DNA from: Nymphaea colorata
Taxonomy: Eukaryota; Streptophyta; Magnoliopsida; Nymphaeales; Nymphaeaceae
NCBI RefSeq assembly: GCF_008831285.2
Contig: NC_045144.1
Span: 18,677,716 to 18,741,715 of the forward strand
Reading direction: 5' to 3'
Length of the DNA stretch: 64,000 nucleotides
Both the position numbers and the translations under genes were made by a program. Below the pieces are notes generated by a model. The model was not told the DNA's origin and did no database searches. It saw only the letters and a list, made by a program, of their open reading frames with translations. This document shows, one piece after another, positions 38,113 to 49,792 of the stretch; positions within the stretch are counted from its first letter, which is position 1; every line of letters starts with the position of its first letter.

Positions 38113-38210
<98 letters not shown>

Positions 38211-39560
38211 TGGTAAAACTTAGAACATTCACAGAAAGATGAGAAGTTACTGGGAGCGTAGAGAATGGCTCTATATACTAACTGATTAATATATGGTATA
38301 TCTAATATATTAATGCAGCATTTGAGAATAGAAAAAAGAAAAATGTAAAAACAAGAACAGAAAGAAGGCTTCAGCTGAGGAATCTATGTTGCATTTGGTT
38401 GATCAAAGCAGAGTACCTTCCAAGTTCCAATTCGAAAATGAAAGAGCAGCACCCAGAAACCTATGAAGGGACAATGATTTATATGGGTTAAGATGAAGGA
38501 GGAGCACAATATTATGATTGAAAAATACCCAAAACATATTGAATCTTGATCAGAAGTCCAAAGGAGATCGAAGTGTTTTCCTGTCTCCAAAGCATACATA
38601 ACTGTTGTCACATATTTATCTGTTTTCTACTTTTATCCACATAGATTTGTCTAACATCAAGATATCAACTTTCCAATTTTTGTCAATAGGAATGACTAAG
38701 TTATCTCCTGTTTTAATCAACCATGTACCACACTGAAATGATATTTTACACCAACCACCAATAATCACAACCTGGTAGCCTTTGACCTTAACATGTTTCA
38801 TCGAGCTGCATCAATTAACATAAGAACCACAGCAATTGTCATCAGCAACAGCAGAACTATATTATTGAACCAAAACCAACATGTTTGATAGAAGAACGTA
38901 AGCGCAAAACTACCATGATGGGAGATTTCCCTCATGCATACACAAAATGAATATGTCCTAAACAGGATCGTGTTCATGCTAAATCATTTAATCAAAAACT
39001 TAACTGTAGCGAAAGCGTACCTGAATCCATCTGAACAACACGGACGGTAAATCGCAGTAGGATCTTCTAAGGTCTGTGCGGCGCACGTGCGGTCTCTCTC
39101 AAATGAGGAAGAGACAACCCTAGAGTATTTCTTTCAAATATTTTTTCTTTTTTGTTGGGTTGTTTAATTTTAGTTCAAAAATCTCAGTTGAATGTCTAAA
39201 TTCTTTCATTAATTTCTTTGTCAGGTATAATCCTGGTGACAAGATAAACGGCAAACTAAATCTAAAGACTACATTAAATTTACAATTCGGATCCAAATCT
39301 TGGAGTTCAATGGGATAATATAGCTCACAAATCACATAAATGCTTGACTAAATAACTCGAATCCAGATCAAGATCCGATCCAAATCTGCACCACGTGAGA
39401 ATCCGGTGCAGATCCGTGGACCACCAGCAAGGCCACATACCAACCTGCTTCCACCCACGAGCGGTACATGCATGTGCTGAACCCCGACGTGTCAGGACCT
39501 GATTGGTTAACCAATTGTACCAGGATAAGTAAAGTTCTTCAACTTTCCCAATCATTCTTC
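37611..39560. other. Intergenic spacer with very long (AT)n tract
   Basis: No gene called. Minus-strand frames at 38384-38801 have no motif I know. 39340-39420 carries further GATCC-rich words. Confidence 0.45.
38116..38205. repeat. (AT)n microsatellite, about 45 units
   Basis: The longest pure dinucleotide tract in the window, about 90 bp. Confidence 0.95.
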
Positions 39561-39627
39561 TTTGCAGAGTTCAGTTGGTTTTAATTCTTCACCTGCAGAG
39601 AGAAGAAGAAGAAGAAGAAGGAGAAGA

Positions 39628-39774
39628 ATGGGGAAGATCTGTTGTCAGGATACAGATGATGGATTTGAGATACCATGGATGGGAATTGTGGTTGCTTTCC
39701 TCATAGCAATGGTCTTCCTCCTCCTCTGCATGCCTCGCCGCAGAGTCGCCGTCTACCACTGCCACTGCAATTAG
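39628..39774 (+). CDS. Possible small single-pass membrane peptide (48 aa)
   Basis: I do not recognise a family. The ORF starts MGKICCQDTDDGFEIPWMG. A polar, acidic N-terminus of about 16 residues is followed by one hydrophobic segment (GIVVAFLIAMVFLLLCM, about residues 19-35). A basic tail PRRRVAVYHCHCN ends the peptide. Gly2 with Cys5-Cys6 would permit N-myristoylation and palmitoylation. The start is the ATG after a GAAGAA-rich leader (39599-39627). An in-frame upstream extension would be only a poly-Arg run encoded by that repeat. The clear charge-TM-charge layout makes it more plausible than most short frames here. It could still be a chance ORF. Confidence 0.4.
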   Translation: MGKICCQDTDDGFEIPWMGIVVAFLIAMVFLLLCMPRRRVAVYHCHCN

Positions 39775-42567
39775 CATCCACAGTGTCAGTCGGCCATGGA
39801 AGGGAGGAATTGAAGGACCAGGAGAAGCAGCAGGTAGTAGCAACCTGAGATGAAGCCGCTCGTCCTCTGCTTAAGCTGGTTCGAACTAGCCTTCTTCCTC
39901 GCCGCCCTCCGGCCCATGTTTGCCGCCGCTTCTTTGATTACAGCAACAATAACATCAACAAACCCGTAGACTGTCAATCTCCCTGGTGTGTACAAATAAT
40001 TCCCTTGTACTTCTTTTCGCCATGTTCATCCTGTGCTATGATTCAACTATTTAATGGCAATTATATAGATCAATGCTTATTTCATATGGTATCCCCGTCG
40101 GGTTGAAAGGATAGAGAGATTTGATCAATTATGCTTCGCAATTTATCTTAACTGTTGTTGAAGTATTATACATCATTGTTGTTTCTTTCTCGTGAATTCA
40201 ACCTCATCAATTGCATGCAATATCCGTAAAAATCAAGCAGAAAAATGCAAATCAGGCATAAATTAGATTCTGTAAATTGAGTTATAAATGTCATTGGTAT
40301 TGGTTTTCTCTTTCTTGGTTTATAAATTTCATTCTACTCATTGGGCTTTCAGGAATTCCTTTCTTTCATATATATATATATACTTACCATTTGGCGATGT
40401 AATTCTCGAAAGTAATGCCTGAGAATGATAATGCGAAGGAAAGAGCTCATGTTCTTTCTCTTTAAGGTTATAAATTTGAAATGGTAGTTGAAAATGTATG
40501 TCTGTATTGCTTGAACACGATCCGGTGCACTCCAATTATTGAAGAGAGAGAGAGAGAGAGAGAAAGACAGACGACAAACATGTAGATAATCATCGATTGG
40601 AAGACGCCAAAGGGTTCTAATGGCCATGCAATTAAAGCTTACATGTACCATATTTTATATAAATAATCATCAATCTAATAATTGCTAAAGGTACCATACA
40701 TACTATTGTTAATACTTATGTGGCGACTGTTTTTAGTGACAGAATGAGTTTTACGAAAACCAAGTTTAAGAGGGGAGGTCAGGTTTTTTTCACTATCTTT
40801 TACAAAAGCCTAGTTTTAAAAGCAAGCAAAAACCAGATTTTGCCCATAAAATCAAAATCTGGTTTTGAGGTATCAACTAAACATTATCTAAATTTTCAAC
40901 TATGTGGTAACATCCATGGATAGAGCCAGAAGTTTTTAGTTAGAGGGCACTAGTAACAAATTTTAAATTCTTAAGGGGCGTCAACATATAAATTAGAAAA
41001 TTTGTCTTGAGTATCCAGTTACTCACACTACCACTATTTTGAATCTCTTTAGTTGGATCTCATGAAAAAAATGATGACACAATTATAATTTGGCTCGAAT
41101 TCGGGTATGTGATTTAGTAACCGAATCCAAGTCCGATATCTGACGGGGATTTGATAAATATTCAACTAATTATTTACGTAAAAAAGAATGTAGATCTCAT
41201 GCTAGTTGAGTGCCAAATATTTGGTTCTGAAAAAAGAAAAGGGCTAAAATTCAAATCTGGATCTAAATCTGAACCCGATGAAGTCGAAATCGTTCGTCGG
41301 CCTTTTGGCTAAATCTAGTATGCTATCAGGCGATTTTTTGAGATAATTTTCAAGTTAGAGAAAGATTCAGAGAATTGGCGGAACATCAAAGTCGAATAGA
41401 CCTTCTTCACGAATCAGATCGATTTAAACTTATCAAATTTTAATTAATCCGAAGTTTATAGATGTAATCGGCTCGGATTTGAGTCACATCCGGCCTTTAC
41501 TGAATTTCACTTCTCTGAATCCGAATCCAAATCCAACTGCCATAAGATTCAACATTCATATAAGATCCAGGCAAATCTTTTTAACATCACTAATGCATAT
41601 GATATTAGATGCCAATTGTTTCTCGTAAGTGAGATATTAACAAACCACTGCTCGAAAAAAAGGCTCGAAGCTCTCCTATTCTTTCCGTCTTTAGGTTTCA
41701 GCACTGCATTTGTATCTATTATGATAGTAGTGCACCTTAGAGGAACATGACACTCATGTGAATCGAACTAGAAACATGTCTTTTTACATGCGCTTGGTCC
41801 AACCAACTACACGATGCCCCTTAAGACAGTATTGGATGCCAATCAAAATTCGTTTATGAAAATGCATGATGAAGGAATCTAATCTGATCGGAATTTTTTC
41901 AAGAGATCTAACCAAATGAATTTGAAATCAAATGTATCCGATCTATTTCCTTCTTTATAACTAAGCAAAAACATGATTAGATATTACGCTAATAAGACTA
42001 AGTATACTTTATCTCGGACGCGTATACTCGTACTTGGTTCAGCTGTTGGATTTTTATATTTGTATCAGTTGATATTGCGCAATAATACCAACAATAAATT
42101 ATTTTTTTACTTTTTAGAAGTAAAGAAAAATAAAATGGTCTATGCATTAGCTGAAACTGCCTATTCTTAAGACTTTCGTAAATGAAATGATTTAACACTT
42201 ACTTTTCTTTTTTGATATGTAAATTTATTTAATTAAGAAACAACGACTGCATCTATTCGACTTTAAAAAAAAAATATTTTGTTAAAAGGAATATTGTGTT
42301 TCCATTTATCATTAAAAAAAAAAAGACTGGGAAGATTTTCTTTTCACTATTTTGTCTCTATTTGTTTTTTAATCTCATTAAGCGTTTGCTTTATCCATCA
42401 ACGTAGAATTCATATCTCCGCTTTCGTGTGGAAGAGGCTGATTTTTTCCCAGGATCTGTGGTGAAACAAAGGACCCATTTACCTGCGGCATATACGCTCG
42501 AGAAAACTGAAGTTCCTATCCTTTCTTCTCTGCTATCCTCCCTCTCCCGTTGCAGAGAAGCAGAATA
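39775..42567. other. Intergenic spacer upstream of SKL1
   Basis: No gene recognised. A short (TA)n lies at 40371-40382 and (GA)n at 40543-40563. 41090-41560 contains scattered GAATCC / GGATTT words like those in the 37.2 kb element. A SINE lies at about 41.7-41.83 kb. The last 150 bp before 42568 is probably the SKL1 leader. Confidence 0.45.
41690..41826 (-). mobile_element. tRNA-derived SINE, copy 1
   Basis: On the minus strand: GGGGCATCGTGTAGTTGGTT (box A region), then about 40 nt later CTAGTTCGATTCACATGAG (box B, GTTCGATTC). The same box A core TCGTGTAGTTGGTTGGAC occurs at 46.7 kb. It lacks a complete tRNA fold. Ends approximate. Confidence 0.55.
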
Positions 42568-45242
42568 ATGGAGCTGGGCATCGTCCTGCGCCCGAGTTGC
42601 AGAGTGGTATCCCTCCCGGTTCCTCCTTCGTCGAGCTGTAGATCTTCTCCTTCTCTTTTTCCCCTCTGTAAGAGCCACCCGCAGAGGCTCCGCGCTTCCT
42701 TCGCTACTCATCCTCTTCTCCTGCGAAGCTCGTGGCTGTCGCTTCGTGAGAGTAAGGGTTCTCGACCGGGTCGCATTTCCGGTGAGCTCACTCTCCGCGT
42801 CTCATCTTTCCAGCAAATCCGGCTCTTGGTTCCAAGTTGTTGGTAATTCTTATCATTTCTCAAGTTATTTTCTCTTTCTTTTATTTTTTTGTCTTTTTGG
42901 TTGAAAAACCTATAATTTGATTGGATTTATCTGGTGATTTTTTGCTTTGGGTATCTGTGTGTCTGACCAGAGTGATTGAATTATCTAGCTTTGAGTTCTG
43001 TGAGTGAATCTTTTCTCGAATATATTCACTCCAGTGAAACCTGTACATGTAAGTACCTGCCTGCGTTCCTTTAAGTTCTAGCCGGAATTTTTTGGTGCTT
43101 ATACATGTAAGTACCTGTGTTTTTTCGAATGTGAATATCTAGTTAGCTTCTGGGCATTATTGTCTACGGCCCGCCAGAGTCTTTGAATTCGATTGCCTTT
43201 TAGTCAGCAACATTAGTTTCTCCCTCTAGATGCTTGATTTCCAGTATGGTCTTCCTGGCTTAACTCGTCATGAGTTGACATTCTTTAGTTGTTGAAAGTT
43301 GAAACACCGTTCACAGAAAGGGCGGTATGACAGGTTCCCCTGAGTGGGATGCTATATTTTGGACAATCTACCTTCTGGTGGTTTTCATGCATTAATGGTG
43401 GCGTGCTGCTTGGTTTTCTGTTCAGGTGCAAGGGCATCAACTGTCAAGACTGACCCATCTTTAGTGTTGAAGGTAAGCCTTTGTCAGCTAAATCTAAAAG
43501 GTCAGTTGCATAAGTTGATCTTAGATTCCATTCGACTGCAATTGGTGGTGAACGACACGCTTTGATCCATCAATTGTATTTATATATTTCCTTCATTGGT
43601 AGTTTTCTCATGATTGCAGACCAAAGCAGTAGAGATATCCTATGGGCTGAAAGGCGCATCCTTGTTTCTTGTTGGTACTAGCACCTGCTCTTGAATTAAG
43701 CTGTCAAATAGTGTTGAAGACTGTTCTCTTTATTCTATTTGCATTTCTATTCATTAAAAGCTTCATGTTGTAGGAATGAATGGCTCAATGAAGACCAACT
43801 TGGGGAAATTATTAGCAGAAGATTTGAGGTACTGCTACTTTGACAGGTATTTGCTCGAATGGAGCTTTTCCATATGATCCTGAATGCTGTGCTCTGAATT
43901 TGTGATCTGCCTGCACCATTGTTTTCTTACATTCATTTGCTTAAGCAGTGATAGCATAGTGGAGCAAGCTTTTGGTGGTGAGTCTGCTGCCAAATCCCTC
44001 CGTGAGGAAGATGAAAAGGGCTATCGTCAATCTGAGGTAACATCTTCATTTGATAATTGTTATGTTTTTCTCTTTGAGACTTTATGTTTCCTTAAGGTAG
44101 TACTTTGATTTTTCAATTTTGTATACTTCCTGAACATGAGATGCTCTTTGTATCGTTTAATCCTTATGAAAGACTGAAGTACTCAAGCAGCTATCGTCGA
44201 TGGGCCGCCTTGTAGTTTGTGCTGGAGATGGTGCTGTTCAAAGCTCCGATAATCTGTAAGATTATGTTCAGGAATTTGATAAATGATCCGAGGAAGATTT
44301 TTTACATGCTTCTGTGCATTTTTTGGCATCATCTGTTTTTTTTTTTTGTGTACCGATTGTTTGTGCTGTTTACGATCAAGGGCATTGTTGAGACATGGGA
44401 TTTCCATCTGGATAGAGACTCCCATAACTCTCTTAGCAAAGGAAATAACAGAAAATGGAAATCAATGTCCATCATCATGGGGGGTATCAGCTTCAGATTC
44501 ATATGCCGAGGTTAGTATTCTTCCTATATTCAGGGGACTGATTTTCGCCTTTCTTGCCTAGTTAAAATGAAAAATCGTGCTTGTGTAATTGATAATTAGT
44601 ATACGAATTCAATTTAGGTGATCAGGCAATTAGAAGCACACATGACGTTGATGTAATGGTAATGATTCCTAGTACTGCGTTAATTTAGTACTTCTTAGGA
44701 AGAAGACTACAGATTGTATGCAGAATCTTGACTTTGCCAAAGTGAATGATCTTTAATTGCATCGTACTCCTCGAATATGATTCTATTTCCTTGTACATTC
44801 CACCTACATCTCCTGATTCTGCGTTGATGAATGTAGGTGATGGAAAAGCTAGCAAAGGTGTATGAAGAAATGAAAGGAGGTTATGCCACTGCTGATGTCA
44901 CAGTTTCACTTCAAAGTAAAAATTTCTATGACTTAGTAACTCAAACTCAAAACTCTTCCTCCATTGCACCTCTACAACGATTCAACAATTGCTTGTGCTT
45001 TAACAGGGGTGGCTACAAGATTAGGCTGTGAAAAATTGGAAGAAGTGACAGCCCACGACATGGCTATGGAGGTAATGTGCCGAATGCAATAACGGAATTT
45101 GCCAACTGATAGAATGCATAGATTTCCAAATCGAGAGTTTTCGTTGCTTGAAGCCTTGAACTACAACTTTCAGGTTCTGAATGAATTAGAGAAGCTGACG
45201 AGAGTTAAAAAAATGATGGAAGAAGCTGGTAGACCATTTTGA
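42568..45242 (+). CDS. SKL1: Inactive shikimate kinase-like 1, chloroplastic (SKL1)
   Basis: Ten exons join in frame to 300 residues: 42568-42781, 43426-43472, 43620-43674, 43774-43846, 43949-44036, 44173-44255, 44381-44510, 44837-44915, 45007-45071, 45174-45242. The first about 70 residues are Ser/Arg/Pro-rich with few acidic residues, as in a chloroplast transit peptide. The body is diagnostic of SKL1: TEVLKQLSSMGRLVVCAGDG, LRHGISIWI, and the C-terminus RVKKMMEEAGRPF. The nucleotide-binding loop reads GMNGSMKTNLGK (about residue 106), lacking the GxGKS/T of active shikimate kinase, as is characteristic of SKL1. In Arabidopsis SKL1 is needed for chloroplast biogenesis and has no shikimate kinase activity. 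The initiator is the ATG giving MELGIVLRP. Confidence 0.92.
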
Positions 45243-48200
45243 TCTTCTTGTCCGTACCTGTACAGTAAAGACTCGAGCTGGTGCAGAGCTTCTCCAAATG
45301 CCATCTTCTCACTGCTCCTGTACTCTCCAATGTGTCTCGCCCAGCTCTTAGATAATTCTACTTCCATCAATTTTTGTTTTTGTAACAAGATCCACTAGTT
45401 GGTGCCAAAGTTTCGTATGATTTTTATACTGCCTGTATTTTTTGAAGAAAATGAGAAGAAAACAAACTTGTACCTGCTTTGAATGGGGCTTTTTCTCATA
45501 CCAGGGAGAGAGATTCTTGTGTGGATTATGGACTATGGACTGTAGAGGGCAGACAAGTGGAAAACCCTGTGCTCTGCTGATGTTTTACCAATTGGAAAAG
45601 GAAAGGCCCGCTTTTTGGGTGATGTCAAAGAAGCGCTTCACTTTTTCTTCTTTCCTTAGTACTTATCTTGCGTTCAGAATTATCCATTGACAAGTTAAAG
45701 AAGCCACTTACTTTGAAAAATGGAATGACGTCGAGAACTGTGCTTAAAAGAAAACTAGAAAAAGAAAGGGTATTCTTCTACTTGAAACGATCACTTAGTG
45801 AATCGTAAAGTGCATGTGTTCCAATGAAGTACATTAGAGTTAGTCGCATTTAATATGGCCGGAGGGGGGAAAACCCACCAAAGTGACCATTTTTCCGGCA
45901 ATTCCTTAGATTTAACATGTTGATAGGCTCAAATTTTATAAAGGAAATTGCCAATTTGTTAAATATTTTCCAGAAATTTCTGTTGTAACATTGCCCTGAA
46001 GAGAAAATGCGCGTGACCACTCGCTCAAACTTTCCGGTCCTCATTTGTTGTTTGGCTATACAGCAAAGCGAACGATCTCAGTAGCTTGCCTGCATTCAAT
46101 GTCCTGGATTCGTCCAGATTTGCTCATTCCTGATATGTTAATTTTAAATCTTGTAAGATATTTCTGCGCTGCGACCAACCGACCACGGCCCCGGATCCTC
46201 TCATCTCTTATATTTGGAACTGAATCATGTTAGATGAATTCATTGAGCTGATCGCCTGTTTCATCAATCAGACCAAAATATATTGATGGATTCATCATGG
46301 TCCCTTAGTTAAGATCGGTATTCAAACCACTGAATAGAAACCTGCTCATATTGTGTCCAGCAAGTACAAAAGAATAGATGGTTAAGTTTAAAAAAAAAAA
46401 CATTCAAACAGATAAAATAAAATAAATATTAAACATATTATGATGAATCTGTCAGTAAAATGATAAGATTGAACCAAGGGTCAAAATGAGATGGAAGGGA
46501 ATGTAGATAACGTGAAGAGGCCCAATCCCCTTCCTTTTGCCCCTTGTCCCTAGGGTCTTGGGTTGTGCCCCTTATCTCTAGGGTCTGGGTTGTTTGGGAC
46601 TTAGGTGGAGAGCGGAACACCCTCAACTAAGCATTACACATTTACAGTTTGTAGTACAGAAGAATAATATCGATATAAATCGAACGGACAACCATGCTTG
46701 CATTGATCCACAAGTCCAACCAACTACACGAGTGACCACGTGCTACCCTTAAAACAAAGCACCATAAACCCGCAAGGATAAAATTATTTATGAATGTGAT
46801 TAAATACCCCAAATCCGGGCTGGCCACAAACCATCTTAGCTCCTGGCCCTCCATCAAGTCCTCAATCCCGAAATTTGATGGTCTCAAAAACGCCAATGGG
46901 ATGGTTGTGTAGAGGAGTTAGCCGATGGGCATTGGACACCAGAATTGCATACTCAAGTCTGCTTCTTTCTCCAACGTTAAGCTACACTAAGAAATCATGA
47001 CGTCTTGATGTCGATAAGAACTCGACAATTAGGAAAATATGTACAGTATTTATCAGGACTTTTTTATCTCCAGAAAACATCATGCAATATATCAAATTTT
47101 GACAATCTCTGCGTTTGGGATATTGATGACAAGAGCAAGAGGTTTTCACGTTTGGTGAAAGTTTACCACCATAGGCCCGTGCGTGCAAACACGCACGTGC
47201 AAAAACTCAAGCATGCACACACGAACACACAAGATGAATATAGGCAGCCGTCTTTGAACTTCAGTTAATTGCAATTTTTTTACTTGGAATCTCAAACTAA
47301 AGCACTACTAAGAAAAGAACTTATATTTATAAAGACCCTGTGGTTACCTTTTGGAACATCTACACCAAATGTATGTCCTTTCCGTTGGAAAAGTGGTCGT
47401 GATCATTAGATAAACGCAAGCAGTTGAAGTGCATGTTAGTCATCGCTTCTGTAAAAATCTAATCACGTCTGGAGACTACCGAAGGAAGCAAGTAAATAAC
47501 TTAAAATGAGATTTTTCATTTAAGACTAGCCCAGTACTTTTACATACAACGCCACTTACAAGACACATTATTGATTTTTAACACTGATTAATCATTGGAG
47601 AGAATTTAACAGCTTGAAACCATAAAAAAAAAAAAAATTGAATGCTGCATGGGTTATTATTTACAGGGCGATCTTACTCAACCGACACCGTGTTACATAC
47701 GGTAATATGGTAAGGCATGAATATCAGCCGGTTTGCGAGAATCCATCATTCATCACCTGCAACAAGTGGAGCCAGGTATATCCACCATTATTGACATTCC
47801 GTCAACATCACATATGGAGTTAAAAGCAGCAGGTTTAACCATTGTTGTAACAAAAAGACTAACCAGTTTACAAGACATTTAAATTACAAACTATGTGGTC
47901 AAAAGAACTAGGTGCATTTAGGTAGTGAACCTGGACAGGCCAGAAAAAGTAAGAAAGTTTAGAAACTGACATGATTTCAGCAATATTTATAATTTTATCA
48001 TATTCGCTATAATGTTTAATCTTCATATATTCAGAATTTTCAGCAATTATAAAATAAAAGTGCAGATCAGGTTGACTGCTCTCTTTGCCATTCCACTTGG
48101 CAACAAAGGTCACAAAGGGGTAGCTCTGCTCGTTATCTGTTCAAGTATGTTTGTACTACAAGATTAGGAAACAATATTAAGTTCGACGAGTTACTTATAG

Positions 48201-48261
48201 GACTCAGTCCACACAAAGTCTTAACCAGTTAGCATTTTACTATGAGCAGAACGTAGACTTC
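45243..48261. other. Intergenic spacer between SKL1 and the BAR-domain gene
   Basis: Convergent gene ends. Probably includes the SKL1 3' UTR (left) and the 3' UTR of the BAR gene (right). A SINE lies near 46.7 kb. No other gene seen. Confidence 0.5.
46640..46756 (-). mobile_element. tRNA-derived SINE, copy 2
   Basis: On the minus strand: CACTCGTGTAGTTGGTTGGA (box A region), then about 40 nt later a box B-like CCGTTCGATTTA. Its box A core is identical to that of the 41.7 kb copy. The 3' half has diverged. Ends approximate. Confidence 0.5.
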
Positions 48262-49760
48262 CTATATGGGGTCATATGAAGTTTCCCCTCCATTTGCCTG
48301 AACTACAAGTGTAAATAACAGTATTGAAGGTTAAAAAGCAAAGGATAGAAATGGTTATAATTGTGATCCTATGCTGAATCAACACAAAGTTATACTAATA
48401 CCAATTTATTGATGCCAACGGATTTTCATGAAGATGAACCAGGACGACAATTATGAGATGGTTAAAGCTATATATGCATTCAGTGCTTATCTGATATTAG
48501 TTGTAGAAACATCTGCCGGATAGGACAAAAAAAACTAAACAAGAGGACAAAAATATCTAAACACCACGCACAGAAATGACATTAAACTCACAACCACAAG
48601 GCAACCAGAAACATGATCAAAATTCAATTCACCTGCGGCTTTGGAGGTTGATACTTTACTAGGCATTGCTGATTGGCTGTTTGGAAAAGGAATTGGTGTC
48701 AAAGGAGGTGAAATAGCCTCCACTCCAAGATCTACAGGAGGTTCTAGGCAGCTTACAGATTGTGATCTCTCTCCACCACTTGAAGGTATTGAAAAACTGC
48801 GGCGTACTGTCGAAGGAGGTCTTGGTAGCAGGGATCTTTCTTGTGGTATCCTTAAAAATTTCTCTGCCACAGGAGGTCGCTGATTTTTAGAGGCCAATGG
48901 AGCTGAATGGGTATAAAAGCTAGACTTCGATGAAACATCAATTTTGGCTAGGCTTCCAGGAGGCCTAGGAAGCTCATGAAGCTCACTTATTTTTGGTGAA
49001 GAGATAAAAGTAGGTGAAGAAGATAAAGATAATCTGGGGGAAACTACTCGCTGAGATGGTACAGGTATTCGGGTGAACAATTTGGAGACTGACACAGGGT
49101 GTTCTACAGGTCTTGTACGTCCAGCAGCAGATGGAATGGATTTACTTGACCGGGATTTATTATCTGTCAGTGGCCCTGAAAAGGCTTGTCTTTTCACCTT
49201 TGTATCATCAAAACTTCTCCAGCCAGATTTATGCAGTGAAAGCCCTTCCTCTAAATGAATTGAGGCCCAGCCTGTGACATTATTCATATTGCTTTCCCTC
49301 AGAACCGAATGTGATTTTGACAAGTTAGGTCTTTCTGGTGATTGATTAGCCCCTGGGTGCTTTTTTGGCGCCAAAGGTAATGAATGAAATAAAGTATTTG
49401 TTTGTCCATTTACATTGGACAGCCTTCCAGGAATCTTATTTGAACCAGCTGATGTTGCATTTTTGGCATCACCAGGAGTAGGCAACATGTAAGTGTTGAA
49501 CTTCCTTGGTGTTAATGGCTTCACGTCTCTCAAATTTTCAACTGTATCAACCTTCTTATCACGATAAGCCAAAATGGGTGCTGAGAAACTAACATCCTTA
49601 GGCTCATTAATCCTTGCATTAGAATTTCTCTGGGTTATAACTTGATTCCCCTGCAAGAAGGACCAAAATAGAAGAATTAAATGTGACAACCTCCAAGATC
49701 TATATAATCATCAAGCTATGAATGAGAAAGTTTTCCGTCACATGAATGTGGGAGCAACCA

Positions 49761-49792
<32 letters not shown>

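Noticed and set aside
38384-38801. Two adjacent minus-strand frames preceded by a possible ATGGATTCAG|GTACGC exon near 39020
   Set aside because: Joining the candidate exon to the acceptor near 38804 gives an immediate stop, and the peptides resemble nothing I know.
47638-47823. Plus-strand frame near 47.6 kb
   Set aside because: Lies where the BAR-gene 3' UTR is expected on the opposite strand; no motif.
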